A stretch of 64,000 nucleotides of DNA, from assembly GCF_018139485.1 (NCBI RefSeq), contig NZ_JAGSNF010000013.1:46411-110410 (forward strand), written 5' to 3'. The translations under genes were made by a program, and so were the position numbers. This document shows positions 38,775 through 47,013 of the stretch, in pieces. The notes under the pieces were generated by a model. It did not search any database. It was not told the DNA's origin and worked only from the letters and a program-made list of their open reading frames with translations. Each line of letters opens with the position of its first letter. Position 1 is the first letter of the stretch. This DNA comes from Phycicoccus avicenniae. GTDB lineage: Bacteria; Actinomycetota; Actinomycetes; Actinomycetales; Dermatophilaceae.

Positions 38775-40118
38775 TCAGCCCTCGATCCCCTCGAGCAGAT
38801 CGGTGACGAGGGCGGCGATCGGGCTGCGCTCGGACCGGGTGAGGGTGACGTGCGCGAAGAGCGGGTGCCCCTTGAGCGCCTCGATGACGGCGGCGACGCC
38901 GTCGTGCCGGCCCACCCGCAGGTTGTCCCGCTGGGCGACGTCGTGGGTGAGGACGACCTTGGAGTTCTGCCCGATCCGGGAGAGCACCGTGAGCAGGACG
39001 TTGCGCTCGAGGCTCTGGGCCTCGTCGACGATGACGAAGGCGTCGTGCAGGCTGCGCCCGCGGATGTGGGTGAGCGGCAGGACCTCGAGCATGCCGCGGT
39101 CGAGGACCTCCTCGACGACCTCGCGGGACACGAGGGCGGCGAGCGTGTCGAAGACCGCCTGGCCCCAGGGGTTCATCTTCTCGGCCTCGGAGCCGGGCAG
39201 GTAGCCGAGGTCCTGGCCGCCGACGGCGTAGAGGGGCCGGAAGACGACGACCTTGCGCTGCTGCCGTCGCTCCATGACGGCCTCGAGCCCGGCGCACAGC
39301 GCGAGCGCCGACTTCCCGGTGCCGGCCCGGCCGCCGAGGCTCGTGATGCCGACGTCGGGGTCGAGGAGGAGGTCGAGGGCGATCCGCTGCTCGGCGCTGC
39401 GGCCGTGCAGGCCGAAGGCGTCGCGGTCCCCCCGCACGAGCCGGACCTGCTTGTCCGGCCCGACCCGGCCGAGCCCGGAGCCCCGGGGCGAGAGGAGCTT
39501 GAGCCCGGTGTGGCACGGCAGCTCGGCGGCGGCCACGTTCTCGAGCCGGCCGTACTCGTAGAGGTGGTCCATCTCCTCCGTCGACACGTCGAGCTCGGCC
39601 ATGCCGGTCCACCCGGACTCGACGGCGAGCTCGGCGCGGTACTCCTCGGCGTCGAGACCGCAGGCGGAGGCCTTGACCCGCATCGGCAGGTCCTTGCTCA
39701 CGACGGTGACGAGCCGTCCCTCGTTCGAGAGGTTCTTCGCGACCGCGAGGATGCGCGTGTCGTTGTCGCCGAGCCGGAAGCCGGCCGGCAGCGACGACGG
39801 GTCGGTGTGGTTGAGCTCGACGCGCAGGGTGCCGGCCGCGTCGCCGACCGGGACCGGGGCGTCGAGCCGTCCGGCCTTGATCCGGAGGTCGTCGAGCATC
39901 CGCAGGGCCTGGCGGGCGAAGTAGCCGAGCTCCGGGTGGTGGCGCTTGCCCTCGAGCTCGGTGACGACGACGACGGGGAGGACCACCTCGTGCTCGGCGA
40001 AGCGCATCATGGCGCGCGGGTCGGACAGCAGGACCGAGGTGTCGAGGACGAAGGTCCGGCGCGGCTCCTCCTCTCGCGCGCTCGACGTCGTCCCGGTCTG
40101 TCGCGTGCTCGAGGCCAT
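38775..40118 (-). CDS. PhoH2-type PIN-PhoH fusion (RNase/helicase)
   Basis: 447-aa fusion. Residues 20-150 are a PIN (VapC-like) nuclease domain with acidic residues in '[12 protein letters not shown]', 'VVTELEG', 'GDNDTRIL' and 'VVSKD'. From about 225 there is a PhoH ATPase with Walker A '[12 protein letters not shown]' (about residue 265) and Walker B-like '[11 protein letters not shown]'. In mycobacteria such PhoH2 proteins are reported to be sequence-selective RNA helicase/RNases and may sit with a small antitoxin. I see no antitoxin-like gene: upstream is a 196-bp gap, then uppS. Stand-alone RNA processing seems likelier than a toxin pair here. Confidence 0.93.
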   Translation of the reverse strand: MASSTRQTGTTSSAREEEPRRTFVLDTSVLLSDPRAMMRFAEHEVVLPVVVVTELEGKRHHPELGYFARQALRMLDDLRIKAGRLDAPVPVGDAAGTLRVELNHTDPSSLPAGFRLGDNDTRILAVAKNLSNEGRLVTVVSKDLPMRVKASACGLDAEEYRAELAVESGWTGMAELDVSTEEMDHLYEYGRLENVAAAELPCHTGLKLLSPRGSGLGRVGPDKQVRLVRGDRDAFGLHGRSAEQRIALDLLLDPDVGITSLGGRAGTGKSALALCAGLEAVMERRQQRKVVVFRPLYAVGGQDLGYLPGSEAEKMNPWGQAVFDTLAALVSREVVEEVLDRGMLEVLPLTHIRGRSLHDAFVIVDEAQSLERNVLLTVLSRIGQNSKVVLTHDVAQRDNLRVGRHDGVAAVIEALKGHPLFAHVTLTRSERSPIAALVTDLLEGIEG

Positions 40119-40314
40119 CGCTGCTCCCTGAGTGTGAGGTGCTACCCGTGCTCCGACGCTACGACCGCCCCGCGGAGGGGCCGGGAGGAGACGACCGGCG
40201 TGTCGACACCTGCGGGACCGGTGTGACTCGTGGTGCTCGTGGGAGCAAATGTCATCCGCTCGTCACGCGCGCTCCACCGGACGGACGACCGACCCGCGGC
40301 AGGACCCGACCGGC

Positions 40315-41079
40315 TCAGGACCCGTAGCGCCGGTGCCGCTCGCCGTACGCGCGCAGCGCACGGAGGAAGTCGACCTTGCGGAAGTCGGGCCAGAAGGCCT
40401 CGCAGAAGTAGAACTCGCTGTGCGCGCTCTGCCAGAGCAGGAAGCCGGAGAGCCGCTGCTCGCCCGAGGTGCGGATGACGAGGTCGGGGTCCGGCTGGCC
40501 CTTGGTGTAGAGGTGCTCGGCGATGTGCTCGACGTCGATGACCTCGGCGAGCTCCTCGATCGTCGTCCCCCGGGTCGCGTGCTCCTGGAGCAGGCTGCGG
40601 ACGGCGTCGGCGATCTCCATGCGGCCGCCGTACCCGACGGCGACGTTGACGAGCATGGCGTCGACCTCGCGGGTCGTCTCCTCCGCCGCGCGCAGCCGCT
40701 CGGCCGTCGCCGGCGGCAGGAGGTCGAGGGACCCGACGGGGTGGATCCGCCACCGGCCGGTGGCGGCGAGGGAGCCGACGACGTCCTCGATGATGCCGAG
40801 GAGCGGGCGCAGCTCACGCTCCGGGCGGCCGAGGTTGTCCGTGGACAGCAGCCACAGGGTGACGACCTCGACGCCGACCTCGTCGCACCACGTGAGGAGG
40901 TTCTCGATGTTCCCGGCCCCCGCCCGGTGCCCCTCCTCGGTCCCCGCCCCGCGCAGCCTCGCCCAGCGGCGGTTGCCGTCGACGAGGACACCGACGTGGC
41001 GCGGTACGGGCACGGCGCCGAGCTGGCGGGTGAGGCGCTTGGCGTAGGCGGCGTAGAGCACGTCGGTCAACCGCCGCAT
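40315..41079 (-). CDS. uppS: (Z)-prenyl diphosphate synthase
   Basis: 254-aa cis-prenyltransferase that elongates isoprenoid diphosphates for wall carriers. The catalytic Asp34 is in 'VGVLVDGNRRWAR', followed by 'GHRAGAGNIENLLTWCDEVGV', and the C-terminal 'DLVIRTSGEQRLSGFLLWQSAHSEFYF' block is complete. The N-terminus 'LYAAYAKRLTRQL' resembles the short-chain Z-FPP synthase group (Rv1086-like) more than decaprenyl synthases, so the product may be short. Divergent from the hemolysin III gene. Confidence 0.94.
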   Translation of the reverse strand: MRRLTDVLYAAYAKRLTRQLGAVPVPRHVGVLVDGNRRWARLRGAGTEEGHRAGAGNIENLLTWCDEVGVEVVTLWLLSTDNLGRPERELRPLLGIIEDVVGSLAATGRWRIHPVGSLDLLPPATAERLRAAEETTREVDAMLVNVAVGYGGRMEIADAVRSLLQEHATRGTTIEELAEVIDVEHIAEHLYTKGQPDPDLVIRTSGEQRLSGFLLWQSAHSEFYFCEAFWPDFRKVDFLRALRAYGERHRRYGS

Positions 41080-41202
41080 CCGTGTCGTGCCTCCTGGAGC
41101 CTGGGACCACCGGACCGCCCGGCGCCGCGCACCACGCTACTCCCGCGCCCCGGACCGACGGTGCCCACGGCGTGCGGGACCTGTGAAGGTCCTGGAGACA
41201 CT

Positions 41203-41228
41203 CGTAACCTACGCGAGCGTAGGTTACG
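41203..41228. promoter_or_regulatory. 26-bp perfect palindrome before the hemolysin III gene
   Basis: Arms CGTAACCTACGC and GCGTAGGTTACG are perfect complements around GA. The centre lies about 22 bp before the hemolysin III ATG and 130 bp from the divergent uppS start. The TAGGTTACG half resembles operators of TetR-family lipid regulators in actinobacteria, from memory. A dimeric repressor site is the likely meaning; a transcript hairpin that masks the ribosome site is the alternative. Confidence 0.7.
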
Positions 41229-41236
41229 CTGGGAGC

Positions 41237-41962
41237 ATGAGCCAGACCGGTGACGCCCCCAGCCCGGACCCGGCCACCGACGGCCCCATCGACGCCCTCG
41301 AGTCCCGGGTCGGCGCGGCCATCCAGCAGGTGAAGCCGCGCCTGCGCGGGTGGCTGCACGCGGGGATGACCCCCGTCGCGCTCGTCGCCGGCGTGCTCCT
41401 CGTCGTCCTCGCGACGACGACCGAGGGCAAGGTCTCCGCCGCGGTCTTCGCGGGGACGGCGGTCCTGCTCTTCGGGACCTCGGCGGTCTACCACCGCGGC
41501 ACGTGGTCACCGACGGTCGACGCCGTGCTGCGCCGCCTGGACCACTCGAACATCTTCCTCATCATCGCCGGCAGCTACACCCCGTTCGCGCTGCTCCTGC
41601 CGGGCGACCAGGCCCGCACGCTGCTCGTCACCGTGTGGGCCGGGGCCCTCGTCGGGGTCGCCTTCCGGGTGTTCTGGACCGGCGCCCCGCGGTGGCTCTA
41701 CGTGCCCCTCTACGTCGTCCTCGGCTGGGTGGCCGTCTTCTACTTCGGCCCGCTCGTCGAGCACGTGGGTGGCACGGTCATGGCGTGGGTCGTCATCGGC
41801 GGCGTGCTCTACAGCCTCGGGGCGCTCGTCTACGGGACGAAGCGCCCGAACATCTCACCGCGCTGGTTCGGCTTCCACGAGGTCTTCCACGCCCTCACCG
41901 TGCTGGCCTTCGGCGCGCACGTCGTCGCGGCGTCGATGGCCCTCACCGCGCAGAGCGCCTGA
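41237..41962 (+). CDS. Hemolysin III / PAQR family membrane protein
   Basis: 241-aa seven-helix membrane protein of the PAQR/hemolysin III family. After about 37 hydrophilic residues come 'LRGWLHAGMTPVALVAG', 'VYHRGTWS' and 'RRLDHSNIFLIIAGSYTPFAL' with metal-site His and Asp, and 'FGFHEVFHALTVLAFGAHV' with the last His pair. PAQR proteins are zinc-dependent and may act as ceramidases or membrane-stress sensors; the haemolysin name is historical. ATG at 41237 with GGGAG just before, directly behind the palindrome, so it is probably the regulated gene. Confidence 0.93.
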   Translation: MSQTGDAPSPDPATDGPIDALESRVGAAIQQVKPRLRGWLHAGMTPVALVAGVLLVVLATTTEGKVSAAVFAGTAVLLFGTSAVYHRGTWSPTVDAVLRRLDHSNIFLIIAGSYTPFALLLPGDQARTLLVTVWAGALVGVAFRVFWTGAPRWLYVPLYVVLGWVAVFYFGPLVEHVGGTVMAWVVIGGVLYSLGALVYGTKRPNISPRWFGFHEVFHALTVLAFGAHVVAASMALTAQSA

Positions 41963-42019
41963 CCGGACGGTCCGCCCGGCCGCCCGGCCGGCACGGTCCG
42001 CCCGCCGGGACGAGTGGCG

Positions 42020-42370
42020 TCAGCCGTCCTCGCGGCGGTCGCGCGACGGGGTGGCGCCACCCTCGTCGCCCGGCGCCGCACCGTCGCGCCCCTCGACCGG
42101 AGCCCCGTCCCGCCCGTCCGTGGGCGCAGCCTCGGCCCGCCCGGTCGCCCGGCCCTCGTCCGGCGCGCCGGCGTCGGCGGGGGTGTCGCCGGGCCGGGCC
42201 TGGAGGTCGTCGCGGCCGAGGTGCGCCCGCTGCTGGCGGTAGGACATCCGCCGCATCCGCGCGTTCATGTTCCGCATGAGGAACCACAGCGCGAGGGCGA
42301 GGAAGGTGAAGGACGCGAAGGCGAGGAAGCCCGAGAGCAGCATCGAGGTGCCCTCCTCGGCCATCCTCAT
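42020..42370 (-). CDS. Small membrane protein downstream of mca, unknown function
   Basis: 116-aa protein with one clear membrane helix ('[21 protein letters not shown]', split near residues 10-30) followed by a basic patch '[18 protein letters not shown]' and a long hydrophilic tail rich in Asp, Gly, Ala and Arg. The ATG at 42370 overlaps the TGA of mca (ATGA). Similar small proteins follow mca in related actinobacteria as I recall. I do not recognise a function; it may be an accessory to thiol metabolism or simply co-transcribed. Confidence 0.75.
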   Translation of the reverse strand: MRMAEEGTSMLLSGFLAFASFTFLALALWFLMRNMNARMRRMSYRQQRAHLGRDDLQARPGDTPADAGAPDEGRATGRAEAAPTDGRDGAPVEGRDGAAPGDEGGATPSRDRREDG

Positions 42371-43302
42371 GCCGCCCGCTCCACCCGCGTGTCGTGCACG
42401 AGCCGCAGCCCGCGGTCGGTGGCCATCGCGTCGGCGGCACCGACGTCGGGCAGCCCGGCGAAGAGGTCGTCCTCGCCCTCGGCGATGGGGACGTACGAGG
42501 CGACCGCCTCGTACTCCTCGTGCGGCCACACCCGGGCCTGCACCTCGCGCGTCACGGTGAAGAACGCCCCCTCGGGGTCGACCTGCGTCGCGTGGGCACG
42601 CAGCGCGTCGTCGCGCCGGTCGAACCAGTCGGCGCACTGCACGCGGGTCGTGACCACGCGCTCCGGGCGCTCCCAGCGCTCGAGCCACTCGGCGTACGGG
42701 CTCTCGCGACCCTCCGCCACGAGCGCCTCGTGGAAGGCCTCGATGCGGGCCCGGCTCAGGGTCTGGTTGTAATACAGCTTCAGCGGCTGCCACGGGGCGC
42801 CGGCGTCGGGGAACCTGTCGGGGTCGCCCGCCGCCGCGAAGGCGGCGACCGACACGTCGTGGCACATGACGTGGTCCGGGTGCGGGTAGCCGCCGTTCTC
42901 GTCGTACGTGGTGACGACGTGCGGCCGGAACCGGCGGATCTCGCGGACGAGCGCCTCGGTCGTCACCTCGAGCGGCTCGAGGGCGAAGCAGCCCTCGGGC
43001 AGCGGCGGCAGCGGGTCGCCCTCCGGCAGACCGGAGTCGACGAAGCCGAGCCACGTGTGCCCGACCCCGAGGATCTCCTGTGCGCGCGCCATCTCCTCGC
43101 GCCGGACCTGGGCGAGGTCGCGGACGATGTGCGCGTCGTCCTTGAGCCGGGGGTTGAGGATGTCGCCCCGCTCCCCGCCGGTGCAGGAGACGACGAGGAC
43201 CTCGTGACCGGCGTCGACGTACTTCGCCATCGTCGCGGCCCCCTTGCTCGACTCGTCGTCCGGGTGCGCGTGGACGCACATGAGCCGGAGCCGTTCGGAC
43301 AT
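42367..43302 (-). CDS. mca: Mycothiol S-conjugate amidase
   Basis: 311-aa zinc amidase that cuts mycothiol S-conjugates into a mercapturic acid and GlcN-Ins, a detoxification step. Zn ligands lie in '[19 protein letters not shown]' (His13, Asp16) and in '[14 protein letters not shown]'. The long insert with '[18 protein letters not shown]' and the total length fit Mca rather than MshB. It is evidence that this organism uses mycothiol. Confidence 0.95.
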   Translation of the reverse strand: MSERLRLMCVHAHPDDESSKGAATMAKYVDAGHEVLVVSCTGGERGDILNPRLKDDAHIVRDLAQVRREEMARAQEILGVGHTWLGFVDSGLPEGDPLPPLPEGCFALEPLEVTTEALVREIRRFRPHVVTTYDENGGYPHPDHVMCHDVSVAAFAAAGDPDRFPDAGAPWQPLKLYYNQTLSRARIEAFHEALVAEGRESPYAEWLERWERPERVVTTRVQCADWFDRRDDALRAHATQVDPEGAFFTVTREVQARVWPHEEYEAVASYVPIAEGEDDLFAGLPDVGAADAMATDRGLRLVHDTRVERAA

Positions 43303-43326
43303 GCGGGACCCTTCGGGACGGAGGTG

Positions 43327-43342
43327 CTCGGGCGTGCCCGAG
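43327..43342. promoter_or_regulatory. Palindrome between mca and the DUF4307 gene
   Basis: CTCGGGC-GT-GCCCGAG is a perfect 16-bp dyad 25 bp before the mca start in a 92-bp divergent gap. It may be an operator for either gene. The gap also holds the strong GGAGGT site of the DUF4307 gene. Confidence 0.4.
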
Positions 43343-43394
43343 AATGGACTGCGTCCAGTGTCTCATCCACGACCGACGGCCCCGGAGGTACATC

Positions 43395-43775
43395 GTGCGG
43401 CTCCCCGACGCCACGACCCCCGAGGGCCGCCTGCGCTGGGCCGGGGTCGTCGCGGTCCTCGTCGCGGTCGCGGCGGTCGCCGTCGTCGGGTGGCGGGCCA
43501 CGAGCGGCGCCGTCGTCCCGGAGGTCGTCGGCTACGAGGTCCTCTCGGACACCGAGGTGACCGTCGACTACCTCCTCACCCGGCCGGAGGGGACGGCGGT
43601 GACGTGCCGGATCGCCGCCCTCGACGTCCGCAAGGCCAGGGTCGGCGTCGCCGAGGACCTCGTCCCCGCCGACGGACCGGCCGTCGTGCGACGCGAGGTC
43701 ACGGTGCGCACGAGTGCGCGGGCCGTCACCGGGGTCGTCGAGTCCTGCGTGCGCGAGGGCGTCGGCGCGGGCTGA
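43395..43775 (+). CDS. DUF4307 membrane protein
   Basis: 126-aa actinobacterial protein with a single N-terminal membrane helix ('LRWAGVVAVLVAVAAVAVVGW') and an extracytoplasmic beta-rich part with 'VVGYEVLSDTEVTVDYLLTRPEGTAVTCRI' and a second Cys in 'VVESCV' that could make a disulfide. The GTG at 43395 is favoured over an ATG 51 bp upstream because GGAGGT lies just before it and the upstream residues look unlike the family. The gene is regularly found between mca and greA. Function unknown. Confidence 0.8.
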   Translation: MRLPDATTPEGRLRWAGVVAVLVAVAAVAVVGWRATSGAVVPEVVGYEVLSDTEVTVDYLLTRPEGTAVTCRIAALDVRKARVGVAEDLVPADGPAVVRREVTVRTSARAVTGVVESCVREGVGAG

Positions 43776-43812
43776 GCACCGCCGCCGGGGTGCCTCGGAC
43801 GCCTCCTCTTGC

Positions 43813-43951
43813 TAGACTGTCGGCTTCACGTTCGGGTCTGGGTACCGACACGAGGCTGGAGACCGCAGCCGTCGGACCCGGACCCGCTGCCGTAGCACCC
43901 CGGGCGACTCCGCCGGGTCCGGCCTTCCACGACACCAGGAGCAGATCACCC
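43813..43951 (+). promoter_or_regulatory. greA promoter region and structured leader
   Basis: TAGACT at 43813-43818 is a good -10; the -35 is poor. About 125 nt of leader then precede the greA GTG. GGTCT (43836-43840) can pair with AGACC (43860-43864), and CCCGG/CCGGG arms around 43900-43918 can form a second stem before the AGGAG site. Such a long, GC-paired leader is unusual for greA and may be regulatory. Confidence 0.4.
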
Positions 43952-44440
43952 GTGACCGAGACGAGCACCAACCAGAGCTTCCTCACCCAGGCGGCCTTCG
44001 ACCGTCTCCAGGCCGAGCTCGACGAGCTCTCCGGCCCCGGCCGCGTCGAGATCGCGAAGAAGATCGAGGCGGCGCGCGAGGAGGGCGACCTCAAGGAGAA
44101 CGGCGGCTACCACGCGGCCAAGGAGGAGCAGGGCAAGATGGAGGCCCGCATCCGCCAGCTGACCCAGCTCCTGGAGAACGCGATCATCGGCGAGACGCCG
44201 AAGGACAGCGGCATCGCCGAGTCCGGCATGGTCGTCACCGTCGAGATGTTCGGCGAGCAGGAGGAGTTCCTCCTCGGCTCGCGCGAGATCAGCGACTCCT
44301 CGATGCAGGTGTTCTCGGAGAAGTCGCCGATCGGTGCCGCCGTCAACGGCCACAAGGTCGGTGACACGGTGACCTACGAGGCGCCCAACGGCAAGGAGAT
44401 CGAGGTCAAGATCCTCGGCGCCACGCCGTACTCCGGCTGA
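43952..44440 (+). CDS. greA: Transcription elongation factor GreA
   Basis: 162-aa factor that enters the secondary channel of RNA polymerase and makes it cleave backtracked RNA. The N-terminal coiled coil carries the acidic tip 'EEGDLKENGGYHAAKEEQGKMEARI', and the C-terminal FKBP-like domain ends 'GKEIEVKILGATPYSG'. GTG start with AGGAG. Normal length. A strong hairpin terminator follows within 20 bp. Confidence 0.97.
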   Translation: MTETSTNQSFLTQAAFDRLQAELDELSGPGRVEIAKKIEAAREEGDLKENGGYHAAKEEQGKMEARIRQLTQLLENAIIGETPKDSGIAESGMVVTVEMFGEQEEFLLGSREISDSSMQVFSEKSPIGAAVNGHKVGDTVTYEAPNGKEIEVKILGATPYSG

Positions 44441-44455
44441 CGCCCGGCACCCCGA

Positions 44456-44494
44456 CCGACGGCCCGGACCCCCACGGTGGGGCCGGGCCGTCGG
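44456..44494. terminator. Strong hairpin terminator after greA
   Basis: CCGACGGCCCGG pairs perfectly with CCGGGCCGTCGG (12 bp), with an inner CCCCA/TGGGG stem. It lies between the convergent greA and GlmL genes and can serve both. There is no T-tract, as is usual at this base composition. Confidence 0.7.
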
Positions 44495-44498
44495 CGTG

Positions 44499-45824
44499 TC
44501 AGCCGCTGGGGACGAGGGCCGCGGCGAGCGCCCGCGCGGCCACGGGGCGCTCGTCGGCGAGCAGGCCGACCGCGAAGAGCAGGTACCGGGCGTCGAGGAC
44601 GGTGCCCGCCCGGTCCGGCACCCGCCAGCCGCCGGCGTGGTCGGTGAGCGCGGCCGCGACGACGGCGGCGGAGACCGCCGGCGGGGCGTGGCGCAGCACC
44701 CCTCCCGAGCCGACGACGAGCCCGACGTCCGCGAGCGGTCGCGGCCGCTCACCGGGCGCTCCCGGACGACCGTGGCGCCGGACCGCGAGCACGACGGCCG
44801 CGCGGGCGAGCGCCTCCTCGGCCGCCCACTCCGCGTCCGTCGTCGCGAGTCGCCCCGGGTCGGCGAGGACCGTCGCGGCCCAGGCCCGGGCCGGGTCCGG
44901 GAGCGTCAGGCGCTCGCGGTCGGCCGCCTCGACGATCCCCCCGGCGTTCCACCGCATCCCGAGGTCGGCCTCGACGGTCCGCGCGTGCCACAGGGTCCCG
45001 ACGACGTCCCGCCGCAGCGCGGCGTCCTCGCCCTGCGGGGTGAGCACCGAGTAGACGTCCGTCGTGGCCCCGCCGACGTCGACGACGAGCACGTCCTCCC
45101 CGCGCACCTGCGCGAGGAGCTCCACGCCGCGCAGGACGGCGTCGGGCGTCGCGGCCCGGACGAGGCGCGCGAACCCCCGACCCCGGGACAGGCGGGACCC
45201 GCCGATGACGTGCTCGAGGAAGACCTCGCGGATGGCGGCGCGCGCACCCCCCGGCTCGACGGCGCCGATCCGCGGCAGGACGTTGCCGGTGACGACGTAC
45301 CGGCGCCCGGTCCCGGCGAGCTCGGCGGCGACCTCCTCCGCGGCGGCGACGTTGCCCGCGACGACGACGGGCGCGGCGACCCTGGCACGCGCGATCCGGC
45401 GGGCGTTGTGGAGCAGCACGTCGGCGTTGCCGCCGTCGGTGCCACCGACGAGGAGGACGACGTCGGGGCGGGCGGCCCTCAAGGCGGTGACGTCGGCCCC
45501 CGCCATCGGGCCGGACGCGACGTGCACGACCCGGGCTCCCGCCGAGAGGCCCACCCGGGAGCCCGCCTCGGCCGTCACCTCGCGCTCGTAGCCGACGACG
45601 GCGAGCCGCAGCCCGCCGCCCGCGCTCGAGCAGGCGAGCACCTCGACGTCGTCACCCGCGCCGAGCTCCTGACGGACCGCGTCGACGCCGTCCATGACGT
45701 CCGTGCCGACGGTCGTCGGGTGCGCCGCCCGGGCGCGCGGCGTGCCGTCGCCGTCGACGAGGACGCCCTTGGTGAAGGTCGACCCGACGTCGACGCACAG
45801 CACCGGGCCGTGGGCGTCGCTCAT
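44499..45824 (-). CDS. GlmL/MutL-type actin-like ATPase (glutamate mutase L family)
   Basis: 441-aa ASKHA-fold protein of the MutL/GlmL family, thought to reactivate or repair B12-dependent mutases. Marks are the phosphate loop 'VLCVDVGSTFTKGVLVD', 'DVVLLVGGTDGGNADVLLHNARRIA', 'VTGNVLPRIGAVEP' and the second loop 'VLVVDVGGATTDVYSVL'. In glutamate-fermenting bacteria it sits between mutS and mutE; here no mutase subunit is nearby. It is fused by ATGA overlap to the upstream class V aminotransferase. Orphan GlmL proteins occur in actinobacteria, with unknown clients. Confidence 0.88.
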   Translation of the reverse strand: MSDAHGPVLCVDVGSTFTKGVLVDGDGTPRARAAHPTTVGTDVMDGVDAVRQELGAGDDVEVLACSSAGGGLRLAVVGYEREVTAEAGSRVGLSAGARVVHVASGPMAGADVTALRAARPDVVLLVGGTDGGNADVLLHNARRIARARVAAPVVVAGNVAAAEEVAAELAGTGRRYVVTGNVLPRIGAVEPGGARAAIREVFLEHVIGGSRLSRGRGFARLVRAATPDAVLRGVELLAQVRGEDVLVVDVGGATTDVYSVLTPQGEDAALRRDVVGTLWHARTVEADLGMRWNAGGIVEAADRERLTLPDPARAWAATVLADPGRLATTDAEWAAEEALARAAVVLAVRRHGRPGAPGERPRPLADVGLVVGSGGVLRHAPPAVSAAVVAAALTDHAGGWRVPDRAGTVLDARYLLFAVGLLADERPVAARALAAALVPSG

Positions 45825-46894
45825 CCCGTCACGTGGCCGCGCAGGGCCCGTCCGAGGTCCGCCGCCTCGTCCTCGTCCGTGCTCACGTGGAAGGAGACCC
45901 GCAACCGACCCGCGCGGGTGGCGGCGGAGACGCCCCGCTCGGCGAGGACGGCGGTCCCCACGGCGTCGACGTCGAGCGCTCGGATCGCCTGCCCGAGCGG
46001 GACGAGGTCCGCGGCCGCGCAGAAGGCACGCTCGACGCGCACCGCGTGCTCGTGCAGCGCCGCCACCCCGATCTCCTCGAGGAAGCCGAGCGAGGCCCGG
46101 GTCCCGACCCAGGAGAACCAGGCGGGCGAGGTGTCCAGCCGCCGGGCGTCACCCGCCAGCCGAAGCGGCAGGCCGTAGATCGAGTCCCAGATCGTCTCCC
46201 CCGCGTACCAGCCGGCCGCGGTGGGGACGAGCCCGGGGAGCAGGTCCGGCCGGACGCTGAGGAAGGCGGTTCCCCGGGGCGAGAGCAGCCACTTGTACGC
46301 CCCACAGACGGTGTAGGCGACCCGACCGGCGTCGACGTGCAACCAGCCGGCGGCCTGGGTGAGGTCGAGCAGGACCTCGGCGCCGTGCCGGTCGGCCGCG
46401 TCGAGGACCGCGTCGAGGTCGGCGACCGCGCCGTCGGCGGACTGGACGAGGGACAGCGCGACGAGCGCCGTGTCGGCTCCGACCGTCTCGGCGACCCGGG
46501 CGAGCGGAGCCTCGACGACCCGGACCCCGCGGTGGGCGTGCGCCGCGAAGGGGAAGGTGACGCTCGTGAAGTCCCCTGCGGCGACGACGACCTCCGCCCC
46601 GTCCGGCACGGCCCCTGCGACGAGTCCCACGAGCGGGGACACCTGGTGCCCGACGGCGACCCACGTCGGGTCGACCCCGACGAGGCGGGCGTACGAGGCG
46701 CGGGCGGCGGTGACGTCCTCGTCGAACTGGGCCGCCGCGACGCGGCCCGCCGCCCAGTCCCGGTGGATCACGGCGAGCGCGTCGACCGTCGGGCGGGGCG
46801 GCAGGCCACAGCTCGCCGTGTTGAGGTACAGGCCCTCGGCCACGAACGACGACGACCAGGGCCAGGGCGGGGTGCGGCGGTCCACGCCCCGCAC
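45821..46894 (-). CDS. Class V aminotransferase / cysteine-desulfurase-like PLP enzyme
   Basis: 357-aa PLP enzyme of fold type I, class V. It starts 'LYLNTASCGLPPRPTVDAL', has the PLP-phosphate and Asp region 'VLLDLTQAAGWLHVD', the Schiff-base Lys in 'VCGAYKWLLSPRGTAF' and Arg in the C-terminal 'GRLRVSFHVSTDEDEA'. No Cys is seen in a desulfurase loop, so a sulfur-transfer role is doubtful; an aminotransferase or lyase acting on a small amino acid is likelier. It is translationally coupled to GlmL, the only hint of a shared pathway. Confidence 0.85.
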   Translation of the reverse strand: MRGVDRRTPPWPWSSSFVAEGLYLNTASCGLPPRPTVDALAVIHRDWAAGRVAAAQFDEDVTAARASYARLVGVDPTWVAVGHQVSPLVGLVAGAVPDGAEVVVAAGDFTSVTFPFAAHAHRGVRVVEAPLARVAETVGADTALVALSLVQSADGAVADLDAVLDAADRHGAEVLLDLTQAAGWLHVDAGRVAYTVCGAYKWLLSPRGTAFLSVRPDLLPGLVPTAAGWYAGETIWDSIYGLPLRLAGDARRLDTSPAWFSWVGTRASLGFLEEIGVAALHEHAVRVERAFCAAADLVPLGQAIRALDVDAVGTAVLAERGVSAATRAGRLRVSFHVSTDEDEAADLGRALRGHVTG

Positions 46895-46944
46895 GCTAGC
46901 CCGACCGGACGCCGCCGGTCGCGACGGGCGGGCCGGCCCCCGGC

Positions 46945-47002
46945 GGGTCGGCCCGAGGGCCGAGCGGCCGGGCGGGTCGGCCCTAGGGCCGAGCGGCCGG
47001 GC
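46945..47002. repeat. 29-bp tandem repeat, two copies, each a hairpin
   Basis: Two 29-bp copies beginning GGGTCGGCCC differ at one or two bases. Each carries a dyad: TCGGCCC-GA-GGGCCGA in the first, and the uninterrupted palindrome TCGGCCCTAGGGCCGA in the second (46977-46992). They lie just after the dioxygenase stop on the minus strand and before the aminotransferase start, so terminator hairpins are likely. Confidence 0.6.
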
Positions 47003-47013
47003 GGCCGGGCGGG

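Noticed and set aside
38775..40118. PIN-PhoH gene as a toxin-antitoxin system
   Set aside because: No small antitoxin-like frame with a ribosome site lies directly upstream, so only the stand-alone PhoH2 call is supported.
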